In this document: positions 43,334 through 50,888 of the stretch, one piece after another
Position numbering within the stretch: the first letter of the stretch is position 1
Layout of the letters: every line of letters starts with the position of its first letter
Assembly: GCA_019911965.1 (NCBI GenBank)
Contig: JAIOJF010000020.1
Span: 1 to 60,000 of the forward strand
Direction: 5' to 3'
Origin: Paracoccaceae bacterium
Lineage (GTDB): Bacteria; Pseudomonadota; Alphaproteobacteria; Rhodobacterales; Rhodobacteraceae
Length of the DNA: 60,000 bases
Program-made: the position numbers and the translations under genes
The notes under the pieces: model-generated
Database searches by the model: none
What the model saw: the letters and a program-made list of their open reading frames with translations, nothing else
Told to the model about the DNA's origin: nothing

Positions 43334-44623
43334 ATGAAACTTACCAAGATTGCAGCAGCGGCTGCGGTGGCTGTGGTGGCCGCCAGCCCGGTGATGGCGG
43401 ACCTTGTGTTCCCGTCGCTGAGCTATCGTACCGGCGCCTATGCCGTCGGCGGTATTCCGTTCGCGGATGGCTATGCCGATTACATGACGCTGGTAAACGA
43501 GCGTGATGGCGGCGTTGGCGGCGTGATGACTCGCGTCATCGAATGCGAAACCGCCTATAACACCGAAAAAGGTGTGGAATGCTACGAGGCGACCAAGGGC
43601 GAAGGCGCGCTGATCTATCAGCCGCTGTCGACCGGCATCACCTACCAGTTGATCCCCAAAGCCTCGGCTGACGGTATCCCGGTACATTCGATGGGCTACG
43701 GCCGGACCTCGGCTGCGAACGGCAAGGTGTTTGAGTGGGTGTTCAACTACCCGGCAAACTACTGGACCGGCGCATCGGCCGCGGTCAACTACATCAGCGC
43801 ACAGGAAGGCGGCAGCCTGAAGGGCAAGACCATCGCTCTGGTCTACCACAATTCGGGCTACGGCAAGGAGCCGATCCGCACCCTGGAAGTTCTGGCCGAA
43901 AAGCATGGCTATAGCCTGATGCTGGTGCCGGTTGACCATCCCGGTCAGGAGCAGAAGTCGCAGTGGTTGCAGATCCGCCAGCAAAAGCCGGACTATGTTC
44001 TGCTTTGGGGCTGGGGCGTGATGAACCAGGTTGCCATTCAGGAAGCTGCCAATATCCGCTTCCCGATGGATCACATGATCGGTATCTGGTGGTCCGGTGC
44101 CGAAGCTGACGTGCTGCCCGCGGGCGATGCGTCGAACGGCTACAAGGCTCTTGCGCTGACCGGCGTTGGCAACGAATACCCGTTGTTCGCTGACATCCAG
44201 AAATACGTTGTGGATGCCGGCAAGGCAGCGGGTGCCGGCGATCAGATCGGTACGGTTCCCTACAACCGGGGTATCTATGCCGCGATGCTGGCCGTGGAAG
44301 CGGTGAAGACGGCTCAGGCGATGCATGGCGTGGCGGATATCACCCCGGTGATGATGCGTGACGGCATGGAGAACCTGATGATGGACGAGGCCAAGATGAC
44401 GGCCCTCGGCCTGCCGAACTTCGGCCCGACCTTCAACGTGTCGTGCGAAAACCACGGTGGTCCGGGCCTTGCCTCGGTCACCCAGTGGGATGCCGGCGCG
44501 AAGAAGTGGAACGTGATCGCACCGTTCGAGGCACCTGACATGGACGTGATCTCCGCCCTGGTTGCCGCCGATTCCGAGGCCTATGCCGCGGAAAACGCCA
44601 TCACCCCGCGCGACTGCAAGTAA
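43334..44623 (+). CDS. ABC transporter periplasmic substrate-binding protein (LivJ/K class)
   Basis: A 429-aa secreted type 1 periplasmic binding protein. The signal peptide is about 22 residues (MKLTKIAAAAAVAVVAASPV, then MAD). The mature protein has two lobes typical of Leu/Ile/Val-binding proteins, with GIPFADGYADYMTLVNERDG early and KTIALVYHNSGYGKEPI in the middle. GGAGG precedes the ATG at 43334. Apparent longer readings starting in livM are out-of-gene. It is larger than LivJ (about 365 aa), similar to binders for aromatic acids, urea or amides. With two CoA ligases nearby, a carboxylic acid ligand is the best guess. Confidence 0.92.
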   Translation: MKLTKIAAAAAVAVVAASPVMADLVFPSLSYRTGAYAVGGIPFADGYADYMTLVNERDGGVGGVMTRVIECETAYNTEKGVECYEATKGEGALIYQPLSTGITYQLIPKASADGIPVHSMGYGRTSAANGKVFEWVFNYPANYWTGASAAVNYISAQEGGSLKGKTIALVYHNSGYGKEPIRTLEVLAEKHGYSLMLVPVDHPGQEQKSQWLQIRQQKPDYVLLWGWGVMNQVAIQEAANIRFPMDHMIGIWWSGAEADVLPAGDASNGYKALALTGVGNEYPLFADIQKYVVDAGKAAGAGDQIGTVPYNRGIYAAMLAVEAVKTAQAMHGVADITPVMMRDGMENLMMDEAKMTALGLPNFGPTFNVSCENHGGPGLASVTQWDAGAKKWNVIAPFEAPDMDVISALVAADSEAYAAENAITPRDCK

Positions 44624-44640
44624 GCGCGCGACCTGATCCT

Positions 44641-44666
44641 TTCCGGCGCGGGAAATCGCGCCGGAA
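44641..44666 (+). promoter_or_regulatory. Perfect intercistronic hairpin after the binding-protein gene
   Basis: Inverted repeat TTCCGGCGCG / CGCGCCGGAA: a 10-bp perfect stem with a 6-base loop, 18 bases after the binding-protein stop and 29 bases before the LivF start. There is no T run. Such hairpins commonly protect the abundant binding-protein mRNA from 3' decay and lower expression of the next gene; that role is inferred here. Confidence 0.6.
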
Positions 44667-44694
44667 CCACCCTTAAAGACAGCGACGTAACACC

Positions 44695-45519
44695 ATGCTC
44701 GATGCCGGAAAAAACCAAGAGACGCTGCTTCAGGTCAGCAATATCGAGGTGATCTACAATCACGTCATCCTTGTGCTGAAAGGCGTCAGCCTGTCGGTTC
44801 CAAAGGGCGGTATCACGGCGCTGCTGGGCGGCAACGGAGCCGGCAAGACGACCACGCTGAAGGCTGTCTCGAATCTTCTGCATTCCGAGCGCGGCGAGGT
44901 CACCAAGGGCTCGATCCATTATCGCGGCGATCCGATTGCCGATCTCAACCCGTCGGAACTGGTGAACCGGGGTGTCATTCAGGTGATGGAAGGCCGCCAT
45001 TGCTTTGAGCACCTGACGATCGAGGAAAATCTGCTGACCGGGGCCTATACCCGCAAGGACGGCAAGGCGGCGATCAACGCCTCGCTCGATCTGGTCTATA
45101 CCTATTTCCCGCGCCTGAAAGAGCGGCGCAAATCGCAGGCCGGATACACCTCCGGCGGCGAACAGCAGATGACGGCGATTGGCCGCGCGCTGATGTCGAA
45201 CCCGGAAACCATCCTGCTGGACGAACCGTCAATGGGACTTGCGCCGCAACTGGTGGAAGAGATTTTCGGCATCGTCAAGGATCTGAACGAAAAGGAAGGC
45301 GTGTCCTTCCTGCTGGCCGAACAGAATACCAACGTGGCGCTGCGCTTCGCGCATTACGGATATATCCTGGAATCCGGCCGGGTGGTGATGGACGGCCCCG
45401 CCGCCGAGCTGCGCGAGAACCCGGACGTGAAGGAATTCTATCTTGGCGTCAGCGACGAGGGCCGCAAATCATTCCGCGACGTGCGTTCGTACCGCCGCCG
45501 GAAACGCTGGCTGAGTTGA
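44695..45519 (+). CDS. Branched-chain amino acid-type ABC transporter ATP-binding protein (LivF-like)
   Basis: A 274-aa second ATPase of the importer: Walker A GGNGAGKTTTLK, signature YTSGGEQQMTAIGRAL, Walker B ILLDEPSMGLAPQLVEEIF and H-loop FLLAEQNTNVALRFA. It is slightly longer than LivF because of a basic C-terminal tail (GRKSFRDVRSYRRRKRW) not found in most family members. It is the last gene of the ligase/transporter operon. It converges on the duplicated-domain gene with a 98-base spacer that contains no clear terminator. Confidence 0.92.
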   Translation: MLDAGKNQETLLQVSNIEVIYNHVILVLKGVSLSVPKGGITALLGGNGAGKTTTLKAVSNLLHSERGEVTKGSIHYRGDPIADLNPSELVNRGVIQVMEGRHCFEHLTIEENLLTGAYTRKDGKAAINASLDLVYTYFPRLKERRKSQAGYTSGGEQQMTAIGRALMSNPETILLDEPSMGLAPQLVEEIFGIVKDLNEKEGVSFLLAEQNTNVALRFAHYGYILESGRVVMDGPAAELRENPDVKEFYLGVSDEGRKSFRDVRSYRRRKRWLS

Positions 45520-45617
45520 TGCCTGACCCACGCGAAATACGGCCGGACACAGACGCCGGACAGGACAGGTGCATCCAGATGCGCGACACGAATCCGATCC
45601 TTGCCGCCAGTGGCGGT

Positions 45618-46430
45618 TCAGTCCGGACCGGCCTGCATCTCGGCAATCCGTTCCAGCGCTTCCGCGCGCGAATTGCGGATATTGGGGCTGAAATCCTGGC
45701 TTTCCGCCCGCAGGCGGATCTCGGCCTCGGTCTCGGAACCGGGCGCGTAACGGACCGAGCCAAGCCCGAACACCATGTTCAGCCGCTTGCCGCGCTGGGC
45801 GTATTGCACCCAGGCCTCGGGGTTGATCCGGCAATCCTCGTAATTGACCAGAAAGTACCATTTGCGGCGGGTGGCGGTGATCCGGTCCTCGATGAAGTCG
45901 TAGAAATTGTCGACATCCAGCGAGTGTTCAAAGGTGACGTTCGAGAAATCGACATCCATCACCTGCGTTGCGTCATCGAAGGTGATGCGCGGCGCGAAAT
46001 CGGCATCGGTCAGGCTGGCCTTGTGAACAACTTCTTGAAGGCGTCTGGACGGCAGGCTTTTCAGGCGCTCGATCGCATCGTCACGGTCGGCAAACAAGTT
46101 GGCGTCGAATGCTTCGGATTCGGAGCGCCGGGCAATCTCGGCCCGGGTCTCCTCGGACGGATCGTATCGAACCGAGCCTTGCGAATGCGCCATGTTCAGC
46201 GTCTTGCCGCGTTGCGAATAGGCGAACCAGGCATCCGGGTCGATGCGGGTATTGTGCAGGTTGACCAGAAAATACCAGAAATCATGGCCGGTGGCGGCGA
46301 TGCGATCTTCCAGCAGATCGTAAAACTCGTTCACGTCTTTCGAGGTTTCAAAGGTGAAGTCGGAAAAGTCGACCTCCATGACCTCGATTTCGTCGTGAAA
46401 GGTGATGCGGCTGTCAAATGCGTGCGCCAT
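45618..46430 (-). CDS. Protein with two tandem copies of an uncharacterised domain
   Basis: A 270-aa soluble protein without signal peptide or membrane helices. It consists of two similar halves (about residues 5-125 and 145-265). Shared blocks include RITF-D-----V-VDFS--TFE, EFYDLLEDRIAAT matched by NFYDFIEDRITAT, WYFLVN in both, IDPDAWFAYSQRGKTLNM matched by INPEAWVQYAQRGKRLNM, and GSVRY in both. The closeness of the halves indicates a rather recent internal duplication. I recognise no named family. It is divergent from the phenylacetate-CoA-ligase-like gene. ATG 46430 is chosen because similarity between the halves starts just after it. Confidence 0.8.
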   Translation of the reverse strand: MAHAFDSRITFHDEIEVMEVDFSDFTFETSKDVNEFYDLLEDRIAATGHDFWYFLVNLHNTRIDPDAWFAYSQRGKTLNMAHSQGSVRYDPSEETRAEIARRSESEAFDANLFADRDDAIERLKSLPSRRLQEVVHKASLTDADFAPRITFDDATQVMDVDFSNVTFEHSLDVDNFYDFIEDRITATRRKWYFLVNYEDCRINPEAWVQYAQRGKRLNMVFGLGSVRYAPGSETEAEIRLRAESQDFSPNIRNSRAEALERIAEMQAGPD

Positions 46431-46527
46431 GCCTTGAAAATCCTTTTTCGGCCTTGGGCAATGTCGCTTCCGGATATTGCCGTGCGGATCGTAGATTCGC
46501 GGTCGGTATACCATTGCATACCAGTAA

Positions 46528-46543
46528 CGGCAACATATTGCCG
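46528..46543. promoter_or_regulatory. Perfect dyad in the divergent promoter of the CoA ligase and duplicated-domain genes
   Basis: CGGCAA-CATA-TTGCCG is a perfect 6-4-6 inverted repeat, 33 bases before the ligase start. Its right part ATATTGCCG also occurs at 46474-46482 as a direct repeat 61 bases away, and a separate palindrome GGTATACC lies at 46505-46512. The cluster of symmetric sites suggests a dimeric regulator acting on one or both divergent genes; the regulator is not identified. Confidence 0.5.
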
Positions 46544-46576
46544 CAAGCTGAATCGAACACGAAGAGGACCAGTCTG

Positions 46577-47803
46577 ATGGGACCATATTACGACGATCTT
46601 GAGGTTCGTTCCAGCGATCAGCGCGATGCTGACATGGCGCGTGATCTGCCGGCCCTGCTGGCCTCGGCGGTGAAAAAGGCACCCGGCATTGCCGCGATGC
46701 TGGCGGAATTCGAGCCGGAGGCGATCACCGACCGGGCGGCGCTGGCCCGGCTGCCGGTGCTGCGGAAATCCGAATTGCACCGTGCGCAGGGTATCGCCGC
46801 GCCCTTTGGCGGGTTCACCACCCGGCCCGCCAACCGGTTCGAGCATGTCTTCCAATCCCCCGGCCCGATCTACGAGCCGGGCCGCACCAGCCGCGACTGG
46901 TGGCGGATGGGGCGATTCCTGTTCGCCTGCGGCATCGGGCCGGACGACATCGTGCAGAACTGCTTTTCCTATCACATGACACCGGCTGGCATGATGTTTG
47001 AAAACGCCGCCCGCGCGGTCGGGGCGACGGTTTTTCCCGCCGGAACCGGCCAGACCGAATTGCAGGTCCGCGCCGCTGCCGATCTGGGTGTGACCGCCTA
47101 TGCCGGGACGCCGGATTACCTGAAGATGATCCTGGACAAGGCCGACGAGATGGGTGTCGATCTGTCCGGCATTACCCGCGCGGCGGTGGGCGGCGGGGCG
47201 CTGTTCCCCTCGCTGCGCCAGGAATATGCGGATCGCGGCATCCGGTGCCTGCAGGGCTATGGCACCGCCGATCTTGGAAATATCGCGCATGAAACCCCGG
47301 CGATGGAGGGCATGGTGGTGGATGAAGGCGTGATCGTCGAGATTGTCACCCCCGGCACCGGCACACCGGTGGCCGAAGGCGAGGTGGGCGAGGTGCTGGT
47401 GACCACGCTCAACCCCGATTATCCGCTGATCCGCTTTGCCACCGGCGATCTGTCCGCCGTGCTGCCGGGGCAAAGCCCCTGCGGGCGCACCAACATGCGC
47501 ATCCGGGGCTGGATGGGCCGGGCGGACCAGACCACCAAGATCAAGGGCATGTTCGTGCGCCCCGAGCAGGTGGCGGCGCTGGTGGCGCGGCATCCCGAGA
47601 TCATCAAGGCCCGCGTGATCGCCACCCGCGACGGCGAGCGTGACGCCATGACGGTGCAGATCGAGGCTACGGGTGGCGCGCCCGAGGCCTATGAAAAGTC
47701 CGTGATGGAGACTCTGAAACTGCGCGGGACTGTGGTATTGCTGGAACCCGGCACGCTGCCCAATGATGGCAAGGTCATCGACGATCAGCGGAGCTACGAC
47801 TGA
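46577..47803 (+). CDS. Phenylacetate-CoA ligase family protein (PaaK-like AMP-binding enzyme)
   Basis: A 408-aa adenylate-forming enzyme of the PaaK class, shorter than typical acyl-CoA synthetases, as usual for this group. Motifs are RTSRDWWRMGRFLFACGI, NCFSYHMTPAGMMFE, LQGYGTADLGNIAHE, GEVLVTTLNPDYPLIRFATG and the C-terminal DQTTKIKGMFVRPEQV with the catalytic-Lys region DGKVIDDQRS. The usual Ser/Gly/Thr-rich nucleotide loop is weakly preserved (FQSPGPIYEPGR), a feature also seen in some family members. It should make an aryl- or acyl-CoA. Position beside the LIV-type operon suggests a related substrate. Confidence 0.88.
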   Translation: MGPYYDDLEVRSSDQRDADMARDLPALLASAVKKAPGIAAMLAEFEPEAITDRAALARLPVLRKSELHRAQGIAAPFGGFTTRPANRFEHVFQSPGPIYEPGRTSRDWWRMGRFLFACGIGPDDIVQNCFSYHMTPAGMMFENAARAVGATVFPAGTGQTELQVRAAADLGVTAYAGTPDYLKMILDKADEMGVDLSGITRAAVGGGALFPSLRQEYADRGIRCLQGYGTADLGNIAHETPAMEGMVVDEGVIVEIVTPGTGTPVAEGEVGEVLVTTLNPDYPLIRFATGDLSAVLPGQSPCGRTNMRIRGWMGRADQTTKIKGMFVRPEQVAALVARHPEIIKARVIATRDGERDAMTVQIEATGGAPEAYEKSVMETLKLRGTVVLLEPGTLPNDGKVIDDQRSYD

Positions 47804-47829
47804 TCGGGAAAAGCCAAAAGGGGGGCATC

Positions 47830-49476
47830 ATGATCCGGCTGCTGACAACGAAACTGATCGCGGTGGTGCTTCTGGGGGTCTCGGCCCTGAATGCGATGGC
47901 GGGCGATGTGGCGCTGGTGATCGGCAACCGGGGCTATTATCGCTGGTCGCCGGCATTCTTTGCCGAACGTGCCGCCAATGCTGCCGATGCGTTGCGCCGC
48001 GCCGGGTATACGGTGATTTCCGGCGGCGATCTTTCGATTGAAGGCACCCGCCGCACGCTGCATCTGCTGGGCGAAAGGCTGGGCGATGCGGACCGGCTGG
48101 TGATCGTGCTGAACGGCCATTTCGCGCATTCCGCCTCGGATAGCTGGTTCCTGCCGGTGGATGCCTTCACCCCCAATCCGATCAGCCTGAATTACGAGGG
48201 CCTGTCACTGAACCTGCTGCTGGACATCGCGGCATCGCGGCCGGGTCGTGCGGCCCTGTTCCTGGGTCTGCCCGCTGGCGGCATGGCAACGACCGGCGGC
48301 ATTCAACCCGGGCTTGGCGATCTGGATATTCCGCAGGGCGTGTTCGTGGCGCGCGGCACGCCGGTGGATATCGCCCTGACGGTGGGCCGGGATTTCCTGG
48401 CACCGGGGGCGGGGCTGGCCTCGGCTTTGGCGGCGGCACCGGATTCGGTGATCGGGTCGGGCTATATCTCGGATGCTTCCAGCCTGTCGGCGGGCGGGCC
48501 AGTGGCGGGCGGAGGTACGCCCGAGGAAGGCTATTGGCAGGCAGTTCTGGATATCGGCAATGAAAAGGCGATGCGGGCCTATCTGAACGCCTGGCCGAAC
48601 GGCGCCCATGCCGCCGAGGCGCAGGCCTGGCTGGATGCGCAGATTGTGCGCACGCCCGAGGATATCGCCCGCGAACAGGAAGCGGCGCTGAACCTCAACC
48701 GCGAGGCGCGCAAGGAGATCCAGGAGAACCTGACGCTGCTGGGCTACAACACCCGAGGCATTGACGGCGTATTCGGGCGCGGCAGCCGCAGCGCCATCGC
48801 CGCCTGGCAGCGCGATCAGGGGATCGAGGTCAGCGGCTATCTGAAGGCCGGCCAGATCAACCGGCTGGACCGGATGGCACGGGCGAAAGCCCGCGAACTG
48901 GCCGATGAGGCGCGGCGCAAGCAGCAGGAAATGGAGGATGCCGACCGCAAGTTCTGGGTAGATTCCGGTGCCGCGGCGGGCAACGAACAGGGCCTGAGGC
49001 GGTATTTGCGCAATTACCCGGATGGCCTGTATGCCGATATCGCGGAACTGCGCCTGCGGGCGATCCAGGACGACAAGAGCAACCGTCTGAACGCGCAGGA
49101 AAAGCGGGTCTGGGAACAGGCCGAGGCGCAGGATACCGAAGCAGCCTACCAGGATTACCTGAACCGCTATCCAAACGGCGCATTTGCCGAGGATGCGCGT
49201 GACCGGCTGCAAAAGCTGGAAGACCAGGAAGAACGCAAGGCCGAGACAGCGGCGGCGCGGGCCGAGGAAGACGCGCTGCGGCTGAACGATTTCGGGCGGT
49301 CGCTGATCGAGCAGCAACTGGCCAAGCTGGGCGTTGATCCCGGCCCGCTGGACGGCAAGTTTGATCGCCAGACCCGCAAGGCAATCCGGCAATTCCAGCG
49401 TAGCCGCAACCTGCCGGTCACCGGCTACCTGACCCGCGATACGGTGGTGCGGCTGGTGGCCGAGGCCGGGCGCTGA
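47830..49476 (+). CDS. Secreted caspase-fold pseudo-protease with two peptidoglycan-binding domains
   Basis: A 548-aa secreted protein. Signal peptide (LIAVVLLGVSALNAMAG, cleavage near 24), then a caspase/peptidase C14-like domain (about 25-220) starting VALVIGNRGYYRW. The catalytic His is kept (H97 in LNGHFAHSASDSWFLPVD). Where a DxCR-type catalytic Cys is expected, the sequence is ALFLGLPAGG (about 142-151), so it should be inactive. Tetratricopeptide-like segments and a PG_binding_1 domain (about 293-345, GIDGVFGRGSRSAIAAWQRD) follow. A Glu/Ala-rich region and a second PG_binding_1 (about 488-546, PLDGKFDRQTRKAIRQFQRS) complete it. GGGGGG precedes the ATG. Role unknown; probably bound to the periplasmic cell wall. 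Confidence 0.85.
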   Translation: MIRLLTTKLIAVVLLGVSALNAMAGDVALVIGNRGYYRWSPAFFAERAANAADALRRAGYTVISGGDLSIEGTRRTLHLLGERLGDADRLVIVLNGHFAHSASDSWFLPVDAFTPNPISLNYEGLSLNLLLDIAASRPGRAALFLGLPAGGMATTGGIQPGLGDLDIPQGVFVARGTPVDIALTVGRDFLAPGAGLASALAAAPDSVIGSGYISDASSLSAGGPVAGGGTPEEGYWQAVLDIGNEKAMRAYLNAWPNGAHAAEAQAWLDAQIVRTPEDIAREQEAALNLNREARKEIQENLTLLGYNTRGIDGVFGRGSRSAIAAWQRDQGIEVSGYLKAGQINRLDRMARAKARELADEARRKQQEMEDADRKFWVDSGAAAGNEQGLRRYLRNYPDGLYADIAELRLRAIQDDKSNRLNAQEKRVWEQAEAQDTEAAYQDYLNRYPNGAFAEDARDRLQKLEDQEERKAETAAARAEEDALRLNDFGRSLIEQQLAKLGVDPGPLDGKFDRQTRKAIRQFQRSRNLPVTGYLTRDTVVRLVAEAGR

Positions 49477-49513
49477 GGGCAGCCCCCGTTCAGGCGCTAC
49501 ACGCGCGCAAACG

Positions 49514-49547
49514 AAAAAGGCCGCCGGGGATCGCCCGGCGGCCTTTT
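49514..49547. terminator. Bidirectional intrinsic terminator between the pseudo-caspase gene and rpmJ
   Basis: Perfect 10-bp stem GGCCGCCGGG / CCCGGCGGCC with a 5-base loop, flanked by AAAAA on the left and TTTT on the right, so it can end transcripts from both converging genes. Confidence 0.9.
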
Positions 49548-49566
49548 GCAAGTCTGTCGCCCGAAA

Positions 49567-49692
49567 TCAGCCCTGGCGGGCCTTGAAACGGGGCTGGGTC
49601 TTGTTGATCACGTATACGCGGCCCTTGCGGCGCACGACCCGGCAATCCCGGTGGCGCGCTTTCAAAGAGCGAAGCGAGTTTCTGACCTTCAT
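49567..49692 (-). CDS. rpmJ: 50S ribosomal protein L36
   Basis: A 41-aa ribosomal protein, the longer alphaproteobacterial L36 form. It reads [20 protein letters not shown] followed by [21 protein letters not shown]. Only one Cys (C17) remains at the zinc site, so it is the zinc-independent (C-minus) type. AGGAGA lies 8 bases before the ATG. It stands alone between a bidirectional terminator and tRNA-Val, not in the spc operon, as is usual in this bacterial group. Confidence 0.95.
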   Translation of the reverse strand: MKVRNSLRSLKARHRDCRVVRRKGRVYVINKTQPRFKARQG

Positions 49693-49753
49693 GGTCTTTC
49701 TCCTGTTTCGCGGCGCCTGCCGCCTGTTGTCCGGGACATCCCCTGGAAGGGAA

Positions 49754-49828
49754 TGGTGGGCGTAACTGGGATTGAACCAGTGACCCCTTCGATGTCAACG
49801 AAGTGCTCTCCCGCTGAGCTATACGCCC
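49754..49828 (-). tRNA. tRNA-Val (anticodon GAC)
   Basis: Read on the minus strand. Acceptor GGGCGTA pairs with TACGCCC, and the D stem is GCTC/GAGC. The anticodon stem is CTTCG/CGAAG with loop TTGACAT, giving anticodon GAC (codon GUC). The T arm is ACTGG-TTCAATC-CCAGT. Discriminator A and an encoded CCA end it. All stems are complete, so it is a functional gene. It lies 61 bases upstream of rpmJ on the same strand. Confidence 0.96.
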
Positions 49829-49968
49829 GAAATAGTCAGGGCGCTGCCATTTCCTGTGGGAATGCGGCAACGCCCGCGCCGTGGTTCTATACTGAGAGTC
49901 GCTTTGGGGTTCAAGAGGTTTTCGGAAAATGAAATGCTGTGTCTCCATCGAGTGATTCCGGATTTCAG

Positions 49969-50829
49969 ATGCAGCGTGTGCCTCATATCCTGACGATGCC
50001 GGAAAAGCAGACAACCGCCTGCATTTTTGCCTCGCCGCATTCCGGGCGGGATTATCCGTGGAGCTTCATCCGCGATTCGGCGCTGGACGAACATGCGATC
50101 CGATCCTCCGAGGATGCCTTCGTCGATGCGTTGTTCGCGACGGCCCCGGGGCATGGTGCGCCGCTCCTGGCGGCGACGGTGCCGCGTGCCTTTGTCGATC
50201 TGAACCGCGCACCTGAGGAACTGGACCCGGCGCTGATCGAAGGGGTGCGCCAGCGCAGCCATAATCCCCGCATCGCCTCGGGGCTGGGGGTGATCCCGCG
50301 CGTGGTGGCCGGGGCAAGGTCGATCCGGTCGGGCAAGATCACGCGGGTCGAGGCCGAGCGGCGGCTGGACCTATATTATCATCCCTATCACGCCGAGCTG
50401 ACAAACCTGATGGAGGCCACGCGTCGGGATTTCGGCCGGGCGATCCTGTTTGATTGCCATTCAATGCCGCACGAGGCGCTGGCCGCAACCGCCTATGCCT
50501 TCGATCAGCGCCCCGAAATCGTGCTGGGCGATCGGTTTGGCGCGGCCTGTGGCCAGGAGATTCTGGAAGCGGTCGAGGCCATTTTCCGCGATGCCGGTCT
50601 GCGGGTGGCGCGCAACCTGCCCTTTGCGGGGGCCTATATCACCCAGACTTACGGGCGGCCCTCGGCGGGATTTCACGCCATCCAGATCGAGATCGACCGT
50701 GCGCTTTATCTGGACGAAGCCCGGATCGAGCCGGGGCCGGATTTCGAGGCGTTCCGTATCGTGCTGGATGCCGTGATCGGCAAGCTGGCCGATCTGGGGC
50801 GGCGGCGTTTGCGCATGGCGGCGGAATAG
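49969..50829 (+). CDS. N-formylglutamate amidohydrolase family protein
   Basis: A 286-aa hydrolase of the HutG/FGase family (PF05013), which releases formate from N-formyl-L-glutamate or acts on related N-acyl amino acids. Family motifs are FASPHSGRDYPWSF, VDLNRAPEELDP, AILFDCHSMPHEAL and SAGFHAIQIEIDRALYLDE; the His/Asp/Glu residues are probable metal ligands. The ATG at 49969 is used; a GTG at 49939 would extend it by ten residues. No hut genes adjoin, so a role in histidine degradation is not shown. Confidence 0.9.
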   Translation: MQRVPHILTMPEKQTTACIFASPHSGRDYPWSFIRDSALDEHAIRSSEDAFVDALFATAPGHGAPLLAATVPRAFVDLNRAPEELDPALIEGVRQRSHNPRIASGLGVIPRVVAGARSIRSGKITRVEAERRLDLYYHPYHAELTNLMEATRRDFGRAILFDCHSMPHEALAATAYAFDQRPEIVLGDRFGAACGQEILEAVEAIFRDAGLRVARNLPFAGAYITQTYGRPSAGFHAIQIEIDRALYLDEARIEPGPDFEAFRIVLDAVIGKLADLGRRRLRMAAE

Positions 50830-50888
50830 CGCAAGCCCGGATGCGGCGGGCCTCGGGCGCAACATGCTCTCGAACAAAGATGGTCTGT

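Noticed and set aside
42401-44623. Apparent 740-codon fusion running from within LivM into the binding protein
   Set aside because: The first 311 codons are an out-of-frame reading of livM. A strong GGAGG and a signal peptide at 43334 define the real start.
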